Shown here in pieces: positions 1 to 5,477 of a stretch of DNA of 5,656 nt. Position numbers and translations under genes: made by a program. Position 1 is the stretch's first letter, and each line of letters opens with the position of its first letter. Below the pieces are notes generated by a model. That model worked only from the letters and a program-made list of their open reading frames with translations. It was not told the origin of the DNA and made no database searches. Origin of the DNA: an uncultured Acidobacteriota bacterium (GTDB lineage: Bacteria > Acidobacteriota > Blastocatellia > Pyrinomonadales > Pyrinomonadaceae); the NCBI GenBank assembly GCA_902826505.1, contig CADEFG010000358.1, forward strand, positions 1 through 5,656, in the 5' to 3' direction.

Positions 1-2
1 AA

Positions 3-74
3 AATCAAAGCGATGAAACGCAATTAACGTGGCATTTTGCTGAAGCGAAACGTTTCCGACCGCGCTCAGATTAA
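3..74 (+). CDS. C-terminal tail of an unrecognised upstream protein (partial)
   Basis: This frame is open from the left edge for 23 codons and ends at TAA 72-74. The other two forward frames stop within the first 30 bases. The visible C-terminus includes the stretch QLTWHFAEAKRFRP, which has a protein-like mix of aromatic and charged residues, but I do not recognise the family. The stop lies only 15 nt before the ATG of the DUF4256 gene, a spacing expected for two genes on one transcript. A 23-codon open frame can occur by chance, so the call is tentative. The sequence to the left of the window would settle it. Confidence 0.45.
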   Translation, partial: NQSDETQLTWHFAEAKRFRPRSD

Positions 75-89
75 TTTAAATTTCAAAAT

Positions 90-665
90 ATGAGCACAAA
101 TTATATCAATAAAAATGAATTAACAACGGCGCAACGAGATGAACTACTCGGCGCATTAAAGATGCGTTTTGAGAAAAATATGAACCGTCATCCGGTTCTT
201 GAATGGTCTCAAGTCCAGGCAAAACTTGAAGCTCATCCCGAAAAATTGTGGTCGCTGAATGAAATGGAAAGAACCGGCGGGGAACCCGATGTCGTCGGGT
301 TTGATAAAAGCACGGGCGAATATATTTTTTATGATTGTTCGGCGGAAAGTCCGAAAGGGCGCCGAAGTATTTGTTACGATCGCGAAGGGCTCGAGTCAAG
401 AAAAGAACATAAACCGGAAAATAACGCGATCGATTTGGCGGCTGAGATGGGCATAGAGATTTTAACCGAGGAACAATATCGAGAATTGCAATACCTGGGA
501 AAGTTCGATACGAAAACGTCGAGCTGGGTGAAAACACCTTCAGAAATTAGAAAACTCGGCGGTGCCATCTTTGCTGATTTTCGTTACGGCAATGTTTTTG
601 TCTATCACAACGGCGCAGAGTCTTACTTTAGTGGCAGAGCGTTTCGGGGCGCGTTAAGGGTCTGA
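90..665 (+). CDS. DUF4256 domain-containing protein
   Basis: This 191-residue protein has the motifs I associate with the DUF4256 family (PF14066): RFEKNMNRHPVLEW at 26-39, ERTGGEPDVV at 60-69, YDCSAESPKGRRS at 81-93, then DREGLESRKEHKP, and the C-terminal signature YFSGRAFRGALRV at 179-191. The length fits the family, so the gene looks complete. It has no signal peptide or membrane segment and is probably cytoplasmic. Its biochemical function is not established. The acidic EPD followed by a hydrophobic strand and DCSAES may be a catalytic site, but that is inference. The ATG at 90 is the first in frame and has no clear Shine-Dalgarno; the leader is AT-rich. Translation may depend on the gene ending 15 nt upstream. 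No convincing terminator follows. Confidence 0.9.
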   Translation: MSTNYINKNELTTAQRDELLGALKMRFEKNMNRHPVLEWSQVQAKLEAHPEKLWSLNEMERTGGEPDVVGFDKSTGEYIFYDCSAESPKGRRSICYDREGLESRKEHKPENNAIDLAAEMGIEILTEEQYRELQYLGKFDTKTSSWVKTPSEIRKLGGAIFADFRYGNVFVYHNGAESYFSGRAFRGALRV

Positions 666-911
666 TTTTGCGCGGACGAAGAAACGGAGGGTTTTTTGGC
701 AGTTATCAATTGCGCGCCTGCTTTTAAAAGGTCAAATGGAATTGAAAATTGCTAAAGGGCAACCGATAAATCTACATTTAGACGGAAGATGTATTTGCTC
801 TGCTGCCTGTTAATGGTCTTACAACCACTAGCGGAAAGTTTCAGTTGCCACCATTTTCGGTTTGAAAACAGTTGAAAGGAACCGTAAAAATCGTCAATTT
901 ATCCAAAAATA

Positions 912-961
912 GAGTCAAAACCATGACTAAAATTCCCTTAAGAAAAGTCTTGGTTTTGCTC
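912..961. repeat. Imperfect inverted repeat (hairpin)
   Basis: Bases 916-927 (CAAAACCATGAC) pair with 947-958 (GTCTTGGTTTTG) with one mismatch. Three further pairs (912-914 with 959-961) form if T915 is bulged. That gives about 15 pairs around a 19-nt loop. Read on the minus strand, the stem is followed at once by TATTTTTGG, which is terminator-like, but no minus-strand gene feeds into it. On the plus strand a T5 run appears only about ten bases later. Its function is unclear; it could be a weak terminator or part of a decayed repeat. Confidence 0.5.
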
Positions 962-1050
962 AACTCAATCCTTTTTGGTCATCGTTCATTTTTCAATTTC
1001 ACTTCAAACTCGCGTATATAAGTAAAATAACATCTTTAATATTAACAACT

Positions 1051-1209
1051 ATTTATTACTCTGTAATTTAAGTTTGTTAAGTTTCCAAACTTTGCGCCTG
1101 AGCGCCTTGGCGGGAAATTAACTTGTCTGAAATGAAAAATTTATTTTCCCGCCAAGGCGCCAAGCCGCCAAGAAAAATATCAAGAAACTTAGATTACAAA
1201 GTACTTAAA
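1051..1209. repeat. Palindromic MITE/REP-like intergenic repeat
   Basis: The sequence folds back on itself around about position 1131. The core arms are a perfect 16-bp inverted repeat, 1102-1117 against 1145-1160 (GCGCCTTGGCGGGAAA). Further out, 1057-1075 matches the complement of 1185-1203 at 17 of 19 positions on nearly the same axis, and weaker matching (TAAATA) continues to about 1051 and 1209. The right arm also has an 8-bp period, GCCAAGGC, GCCAAGCC, GCCAAG at 1151-1172, partly mirrored at 1091-1113. Long-range symmetry in a non-coding stretch with no transposase fits a non-autonomous palindromic element. Whether it is repeated elsewhere in the genome cannot be seen here. Confidence 0.65.
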
Positions 1210-1233
1210 TATTATACAATTTTGATTTATAAT
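1205..1233 (+). promoter_or_regulatory. Possible sigma-70 promoter for the gene at 1291
   Basis: A perfect TATAAT lies at 1228-1233. A weak -35 candidate, TTAAAT at 1205-1210 (3 of 6 matches to TTGACA), is 17 nt upstream. The region is so AT-rich that a chance -10 match is likely. The -35 overlaps the right edge of the palindromic repeat, so the element may contribute to expression. The implied leader is about 50 nt. Confidence 0.35.
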
Positions 1234-1271
1234 TTTTTATAAAAATTCGTTGGTATCCGGAAATTTTAAAA

Positions 1272-1276
1272 AGGAG
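1272..1276 (+). promoter_or_regulatory. Shine-Dalgarno AGGAG, unusually far from the ATG
   Basis: AGGAG ends 14 nt before the ATG at 1291, longer than the usual 5-10 nt. No ATG, GTG or TTG lies in frame between the stop at 1267 and 1291. An in-frame ATT at 1285 would sit 8 nt from the AGGAG, but ATT starts are rare, so ATG 1291 is kept. Confidence 0.5.
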
Positions 1277-1290
1277 TAAAAATAATTACG

Positions 1291-2154
1291 ATGGCGCCAT
1301 CAGTTCAACTAACACAAGATACATCAGCTTTTGAAACGATTTATCAGGTGGATTCGGATGCTTCCGAATCCGCCAAACTAATTTTGATAGCTCGCCGTTA
1401 TAAAAGCCGGGCAATTGACTATTCCAAATTGATGAATATCAATGTCTATGGGTATATCAGTACTGAGTCACAAATGAATAGCGTGACGGAAAGAAACGAA
1501 CGTGCCGCAATGCAAACCCGATTCGGTAATCTGCGCAACAAATTGATTCAAATGGGTGTGCCGACCGATAAAATATGGATTGGTGGAGTTGCCTTTTCAA
1601 GTAATTGGGGCGGTCAAATAACTGTTTCACTCAAAGAGGTAGATCTCAATTCAATTACACTGCCACCCTATACGCCGCCAGTTCCAAATAACGACCCGCA
1701 GAATCCTTCTAATGGTAAGGAACAATGGATAGATGCCGATGGTTCGGTCAAAAAGGATGTGGTCAAGGGAGAAATAGCGATAGAAATCGAGTTGAGCTTT
1801 AAAGAGGGCGGGATTTTCAGAACCAAGCCACCGATTAGCGCAAAAGCCAGTGTTAAGTCGGATGGAACAATCGAATTGGGTGCCGAATGGGCACCGATTG
1901 AAGAAGAAATTAAGAAGAAGGCTCTTTGGGGAACTATCCAGGAAGTAAAATTTAAAATTTCGGCAGAGGGAAATGTTGGAGTTAAACTAGATGGTCGGCA
2001 AATCAATACTGAATTAAACGCGGCAGTTAAGGCATCGTTGTCGGCGATCTTAGTTATCCCTGGAACAAAAATGAAAATACCGGTGGAGGTTTCAATCGGT
2101 GTCGGAATTGACGGAAAGGTTGTTCCAGGTCTGCAAACCACTTATAGATGGTAA
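1291..2154 (+). CDS. Hypothetical protein, degenerate OmpA-like N-terminus plus strand-rich C-terminus
   Basis: I cannot assign this 287-residue protein to a named family. Residues about 14-114 follow the OmpA-C order: a first strand (FETIYQV), a helix (AKLILIARRYKS), a strand ending in GY (NINVYGYIS, 49-57), an Arg-rich helix (ERNERAAMQ, about 67-75), then NKLIQMGVPTDKI and a last strand GGQITVSL (107-114). The GHTD-type Asp used for peptidoglycan binding is missing. A Pro/Asn-rich linker follows (124-140). Residues about 159-287 alternate polar and hydrophobic residues like a beta-sheet protein and end in TYRW, with a C-terminal aromatic like some outer-membrane proteins. There is no signal peptide or membrane helix, so secretion by the usual route is not supported. 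It stands alone, between a palindromic repeat and convergent tRNAs, and codon use looks ordinary. The gene is very likely real; the domain reading is inference. Confidence 0.8.
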   Translation: MAPSVQLTQDTSAFETIYQVDSDASESAKLILIARRYKSRAIDYSKLMNINVYGYISTESQMNSVTERNERAAMQTRFGNLRNKLIQMGVPTDKIWIGGVAFSSNWGGQITVSLKEVDLNSITLPPYTPPVPNNDPQNPSNGKEQWIDADGSVKKDVVKGEIAIEIELSFKEGGIFRTKPPISAKASVKSDGTIELGAEWAPIEEEIKKKALWGTIQEVKFKISAEGNVGVKLDGRQINTELNAAVKASLSAILVIPGTKMKIPVEVSIGVGIDGKVVPGLQTTYRW

Positions 2155-2256
2155 ATTAAATCTATTTATTCAGACTTAGTTGCAAATGGTAGGCACAAAT
2201 TTGGGAACCTTACAAATTTTAAAATTTTGAGAAATAGTTGGAAAACCGATGTTTAT

Positions 2257-2331
<75 letters not shown>

Positions 2332-2344
2332 GTTAATATTTTGG

Positions 2345-2380
2345 GTTTTAGATTTCGAATTTTGGATTGAAATCTAAAAC
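2345..2380. repeat. Perfect 12-bp inverted repeat between the tRNAs
   Basis: GTTTTAGATTTC at 2345-2356 is exactly complementary to 2369-2380, with a 12-nt AT-rich loop. No T run follows on either strand, so it is not a standard terminator. It lies 13 nt upstream of the 5' end of tRNA-Cys and may affect processing of a Gly-Cys precursor, or be a remnant of an intergenic repeat. Confidence 0.6.
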
Positions 2381-2411
2381 AATTTGAAAAGAACATTGTT
2401 TCTAAGCAATT

Positions 2412-2448
2412 GAAGCGACGCTTTGGCATTACCTGCTGGCGTCGCTTC
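2412..2448. repeat. Perfect 10-bp GC-rich inverted repeat between the tRNAs
   Basis: GAAGCGACGC at 2412-2421 pairs exactly with GCGTCGCTTC at 2439-2448, with a 17-nt loop. On the minus strand it begins 9 nt after the CCA of tRNA-Gly, where a terminator or processing hairpin could lie, but it is followed by AATTGCTTAG rather than a T tract. If it stopped transcription, tRNA-Cys would need its own promoter, which I do not see. Partial attenuation or a 3'-processing signal are alternatives. Confidence 0.6.
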
Positions 2449-2457
2449 GAAAAATTT

Positions 2458-2532
2458 TGGAGCGGGAAACGAGACTTGAACTCGCGACTTCGACCTTGGC
2501 AAGGTCGCGCTCTACCACTGAGCTATTCCCGC
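2458..2532 (-). tRNA. trnG: tRNA-Gly (GCC)
   Basis: Read on the minus strand the cloverleaf is complete. The acceptor stem GCGGGAA (2532-2526) pairs with TTCCCGC (2468-2462). The D arm is GCTC-AGTGGTA-GAGC. The anticodon stem CGACC/GGTCG encloses the loop TTGCCAA with anticodon GCC at 2500-2498. The T arm contains GTTCAAGTC. Discriminator T is followed by encoded CCA (2460-2458). It is the first gene of a Gly-Cys tRNA pair, the same order as the glyW-cysT pair of E. coli, but no tRNA-Leu follows here. A strong promoter lies just upstream. Confidence 0.97.
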
Positions 2533-2545
2533 GTCGCAAATGATA

Positions 2546-2573
2546 ATTCTACCCGCTGAAATTTTTTTGTCAA
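2546..2573 (-). promoter_or_regulatory. Sigma-70 promoter of the tRNA-Gly/tRNA-Cys pair
   Basis: On the minus strand a perfect TTGACA (2573-2568) is followed after 16 nt by TAGAAT (2551-2546), 5 of 6 matches to TATAAT. Transcription would start near 2539, about 7 nt before mature tRNA-Gly, giving a very short 5' leader. It lies in the 68-nt gap after the binding-protein stop, so the tRNAs need not depend on read-through from nagZ. Confidence 0.8.
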
Positions 2574-2600
2574 GTGAAGTTAATTAATCAAAAGCTAATT

Positions 2601-4184
2601 TTAATTGGAAACCGTCACGTCTTTGACAAAACTCCAATCACCGCTCGGATTGATTTTGATATTTCCAATCCGTTTTGACGAAATGACCATGCTCGATGGA
2701 TACCAGAGCGGCAAAAGCGGGACATCATTGCTGATAATTTCCTGCGCTTTGGCATAAAGTTCCCTGGCTTTGTTTTTGTCGGTCGTTTTGACGGCTTCGT
2801 CAATGATCTTGTCAAATTCGGGGTTTGAATATCGGGCGCGGTTTCTGCCGTTCAATTTTTTATCGGGAAAATCGGTCGAAGCGAAAAGATCGCGGAAAAA
2901 GATCGGATCCTGATTCCCGCCGATCCAGATGCTCGTATTCATTTGAAACTGACCGTTTTTTAAATTATCCAAAACCGTGTTCGGTTCCAGCGGTTCGAGC
3001 TCGACATTCAACCCGACCTCTTTGAGTGAGCTTTGGATGATTTGGGAATATTGATTGACCGATTGATTACCGGAAGCGAACTTGAATTTGATCACCTCAC
3101 CTTTATAATTGGCTTCCTGCAGAAGCTGTTTGGCTTTTGCGGGATCATGTGTATATTTCGTGCCCGTCGAAAAAGCCCAAGAATCTTCGGGTAAAATCGA
3201 ATATGCCAGTTTTGCCTGACCGCTTAAGAGCTCATTAATAATTCTTTCGCGATTAATGGCATAGGCGATGGCTTGGCGGACTTTTACATTATTAAACGGT
3301 GAAACCTGGGTGTTAAAACCGATATATTGAATGTTAGAGCCGGGAAATCTTTCAACCTTTAATGTTCCCGAATCGCCGATCGCTTTGAGCGCATCGGGCG
3401 AAAGAATCGTCGGGTTTGGCGAAATATCAACCGCGCCGGTCAAAAGTTCGCTCTGGAGCGCATTTGCGTCCGGAACTGTTTTGACGTTTAATTTGGCAAT
3501 TTTTGGAACGCCTTCCCAATAATCGGCAAAAGCTTCGAGCTGGACGAGACTGTTGACGGAATCAAAACTGACAAATTTAAAAGCGCCCGTTCCGACCGGC
3601 GCGGTTTTTTGCTGTTCGATCGTGCCTTCGGGAATGATCGGGATCGTCACAAAGTTTGACAACAGCTGATTGACGAGTTCGGGACGCGTGACTTTGAAGA
3701 CGACGGTTTTGGGATCAGGGGTTTCGAGATTGGAAATTTGCGCGACCCTTTTTGTTTTTTTCTTTTCGGGGTCAGTTTCGTCAGGGACGGAATCATAAAA
3801 GCTTCCCGCCTTTGAACCGTTCGCCTGAAAAAGCGCGTCGAACGTGTATTTGACATCGGCTGAAGTTAATAGTTTTCCGTTATGGAATTTAATGTTTTCG
3901 CGGAGGTTGAAGGTGACGGTTAAATTATCGTCGCCGATTTTATAATCACCGAGTTCGCCGACATATTCGAATTTCTCGTTTTTCTTGATCAGCGAATTGT
4001 AGATCAGCGTTCGAACCCGGTCAGCCGCCGCGTCCGTGCCCGTATTGCTCAAGGTATCGAGACCCGAAAATTTTTCGGTCAGCGCAATTGTGACGACATC
4101 GTTTTTTCGTTCACGGCAGGATATTGTCGATAATAAAACTGCAAAAATAATAAATATAAAAAAAATTCGCCCCGAAAAGCGCAT
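2601..4184 (-). CDS. ABC transporter substrate-binding lipoprotein, family 5 (peptide/oligopeptide type)
   Basis: This protein of about 527 residues is the extracytoplasmic solute-binding part of a Dpp/Opp-type ABC importer. The N-terminus is a lipoprotein signal: basic start (MRFSGR), hydrophobic stretch at about 8-18 and lipobox TISC with the lipidated Cys at 23. Family 5 hallmarks follow in order: the VTFNLREN...FHNG segment and TSADVKYTF (about 90-115), PVGTGAFKF (about 196-204), VRQAIAYAINRE (302-313), the C-terminal YSNPEFDKIIDEA and PLLPLWYP (489-496). The length is normal. A charged insert at about 135-147 (DETDPEKKKTKR) looks like a surface loop. ATG 4184 is preferred; an adjacent TTG at 4187 is possible, and GGAGG at 4199-4195 serves either. 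The gene starts 19 nt after the nagZ stop, so co-transcription is likely. No permease or ATPase genes are nearby, so the ligand is unknown; peptides or murein peptides are plausible. Confidence 0.93.
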   Translation of the reverse strand: MRFSGRIFFIFIIFAVLLSTISCRERKNDVVTIALTEKFSGLDTLSNTGTDAAADRVRTLIYNSLIKKNEKFEYVGELGDYKIGDDNLTVTFNLRENIKFHNGKLLTSADVKYTFDALFQANGSKAGSFYDSVPDETDPEKKKTKRVAQISNLETPDPKTVVFKVTRPELVNQLLSNFVTIPIIPEGTIEQQKTAPVGTGAFKFVSFDSVNSLVQLEAFADYWEGVPKIAKLNVKTVPDANALQSELLTGAVDISPNPTILSPDALKAIGDSGTLKVERFPGSNIQYIGFNTQVSPFNNVKVRQAIAYAINRERIINELLSGQAKLAYSILPEDSWAFSTGTKYTHDPAKAKQLLQEANYKGEVIKFKFASGNQSVNQYSQIIQSSLKEVGLNVELEPLEPNTVLDNLKNGQFQMNTSIWIGGNQDPIFFRDLFASTDFPDKKLNGRNRARYSNPEFDKIIDEAVKTTDKNKARELYAKAQEIISNDVPLLPLWYPSSMVISSKRIGNIKINPSGDWSFVKDVTVSN

Positions 4185-4194
4185 CAAGATTTTT

Positions 4195-4199
4195 CCTCC
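4195..4199 (-). promoter_or_regulatory. Strong Shine-Dalgarno (GGAGG) of the binding-protein gene
   Basis: GGAGG on the minus strand lies in the 19-nt gap between nagZ and the binding-protein gene. It is 10 nt from ATG 4184 and 7 nt from TTG 4187. It is the strongest ribosome site in the window and suggests the lipoprotein is translated efficiently from a shared message. Confidence 0.8.
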
Positions 4200-4203
4200 A
4201 AAA

Positions 4204-5307
4204 TTAATTTAACTGTTCTTTCAAATCGGAGATCTCCTTTGAAAGTTCATCCAGACGATTTTGATCAAAGACCGCCGTCGACTTGATTAGACTTTTGACG
4301 GCGGCAATTCGTTGCAGCGAATCATCGACCCGCGATTCGGCGATTTCGCCCGACCTGACCGAATCCAGAACCGCATCAAAGCCAGCGCGGATCGCACCCG
4401 GATCATTGCAGATCAAAAGCTGATCCTGACCGGCTTTGATCGCCATTTTACAGGCTTCACCGATCCCGTAGTTTTTTAAAATCGCGCCCATTTCCAAATC
4501 GTCCGTTAAAGCCAAACCGTCAAAGCCGAGATGTTCACGAAGTAGTTTTGTTGTGAAATTAAAACTCAATGAAGTCGGTAAAAGTTTGCCATTTTGGTCT
4601 GTTTCCTGCAAGTCGAGATTTGGAAATGCGGCGTGGGCGATCATTACGGCGTGAACTTCGCCGGTTTTAAATAGCTTTTTGTAAGGCACGAGATCGATCG
4701 AATCAAACTCTTCAAATTTGGAGTTGACCTGCGGAAGTTGTTCATGTGAATCGATTTCAGTCGCGCCCAGCCCGGGAAAATGCTTGATGCTGCCCAAACA
4801 ACCGTTTTTTTGCAGGGTTTCAAGATAAACAGCTGAAAATTCAACGACTTCCTCGATCGTGTTGCCAAAAGTCCGCGAAAAAAGCCCGTTGACAAATTTG
4901 GCGCGGGTTTCGTCGATAAAATCGATGACCGGTGCAAAATTCATGTTAAAACCTAAAATTCTGACGATTTCAGCCGTGATACGCGCCAGTTCGGCGACTT
5001 GTGTCGCGGTTTTTAATAAGTTTGCCGCCGGCATCGGTTCGACAACGCGCCGCAGACGGTCAACCAAACCGCCTTCCTGATCAAGACTTAAAAAAGGTTC
5101 GATCGCGCAGAGCCGGCGCGCATCATTAAGCAATTTCCGGGTTTGCGCGGATTCGCGGATATTTCGGGCAAACAAACAAATGCCGCCCGGCGATATTTCC
5201 TTGATAAGCTCGCGCGCACTGTGATCAATTTCAGCGCCCGGCAGTCCGATAAAAAATAATTGTCCGATTTTTTGCTCTAACGGCAGAGAAAGGATTTTTT
5301 CAAGCAT
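4204..5307 (-). CDS. nagZ: Beta-N-acetylhexosaminidase, glycoside hydrolase family 3 (NagZ-like)
   Basis: The 367-residue protein is a single-domain GH3 enzyme. NagZ removes N-acetylglucosamine from GlcNAc-anhydroMurNAc-peptides during murein recycling, or from related glycans. Visible motifs are ISPGGICLFARN (39-49), DQEGG (76-80), SRTFG (144-148), KHFPGLGATEIDSH (175-188) and LTDDLEMGAI (267-276). KH and the Asp-Ser-His (186-188) match the substrate-binding and acid/base loop, and Asp269 is the expected nucleophile. All key residues are present; one deviation is Leu instead of the usual Arg after DQEGG. Length fits the short NagZ type without a second GH3 domain. A short charged heptad-like tail (about 347-367) ends it. 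There is no signal peptide, so it is probably cytoplasmic. The ATG at 5307 has no clear Shine-Dalgarno, but the protein start matches the family. It leads an operon with the binding protein. Confidence 0.93.
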   Translation of the reverse strand: MLEKILSLPLEQKIGQLFFIGLPGAEIDHSARELIKEISPGGICLFARNIRESAQTRKLLNDARRLCAIEPFLSLDQEGGLVDRLRRVVEPMPAANLLKTATQVAELARITAEIVRILGFNMNFAPVIDFIDETRAKFVNGLFSRTFGNTIEEVVEFSAVYLETLQKNGCLGSIKHFPGLGATEIDSHEQLPQVNSKFEEFDSIDLVPYKKLFKTGEVHAVMIAHAAFPNLDLQETDQNGKLLPTSLSFNFTTKLLREHLGFDGLALTDDLEMGAILKNYGIGEACKMAIKAGQDQLLICNDPGAIRAGFDAVLDSVRSGEIAESRVDDSLQRIAAVKSLIKSTAVFDQNRLDELSKEISDLKEQLN

Positions 5308-5341
5308 TTTTACAGGGAAAATTGTAACAATCTTAAAGCAA

Positions 5342-5371
5342 TTTATAAAGTGTCGGCAAAACCACAGTTAA
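5342..5371 (-). promoter_or_regulatory. Candidate promoter for nagZ and the binding-protein gene
   Basis: On the minus strand, TTAACT (5371-5366, 4 of 6 matches to TTGACA) is followed after 18 nt by TATAAA (5347-5342), about 35 nt before the nagZ ATG. A perfect TTGACA at 5390-5385 has no matching -10 at the right distance. The 170-bp gap is shared with the divergent gene at 5478, for which I see no clear promoter. Confidence 0.3.
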
Positions 5372-5477
5372 AGTAAATCCTTAATGTCAATCGAACAAAA
5401 TTAATTGATTTCAAATCCGGTTTGGAGTAAATTCATAAAAAATTGCCAAAATAATATAAGGGTTTTTAAGATAAGTT

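Larger units (their letters stand above)
666..1290. other. Gene-poor intergenic stretch, 625 bp
   Basis: No recognisable gene lies between the DUF4256 stop and the next ATG, and neither strand has an ORF longer than about 27 codons. The first 250 bases show nothing convincing beyond one 25-codon ORF (736-813). An imperfect hairpin sits at 912-961 and a folded palindromic repeat at 1051-1209. The last 80 bases are very AT-rich and hold a likely promoter and Shine-Dalgarno for the gene at 1291. The abrupt change from GC-balanced coding sequence to AT-rich DNA with a GC-rich palindrome suggests an insertion or decayed DNA. Confidence 0.7.

Noticed and set aside
106..537. 143-codon open frame on the minus strand
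   Set aside because: It lies inside the DUF4256 gene, whose plus-strand product has clear family motifs; the antisense product shows no recognisable domain.
700..730. Terminator candidate after the DUF4256 gene (GCAG...CTGC then TTTT)
   Set aside because: The stem is only about four pairs, too weak to support.
1051..1209. CRISPR array or tandem-repeat reading of the GCCAAG motifs
   Set aside because: There are only three 8-bp units without spacers, and the dominant pattern is inverted symmetry; no cas genes are present.
1668..2141. 157-codon open frame on the minus strand
   Set aside because: It is antisense to the 287-residue gene at 1291-2154 and looks like a shadow of it. It has no Shine-Dalgarno or domain.
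2199..2230. AT-only palindrome (AAATTTTAAAATTTT) between gene 1291-2154 and tRNA-Cys
   Set aside because: It could serve as a bidirectional terminator, but it has no GC pairs and AT-rich DNA gives such palindromes by chance.
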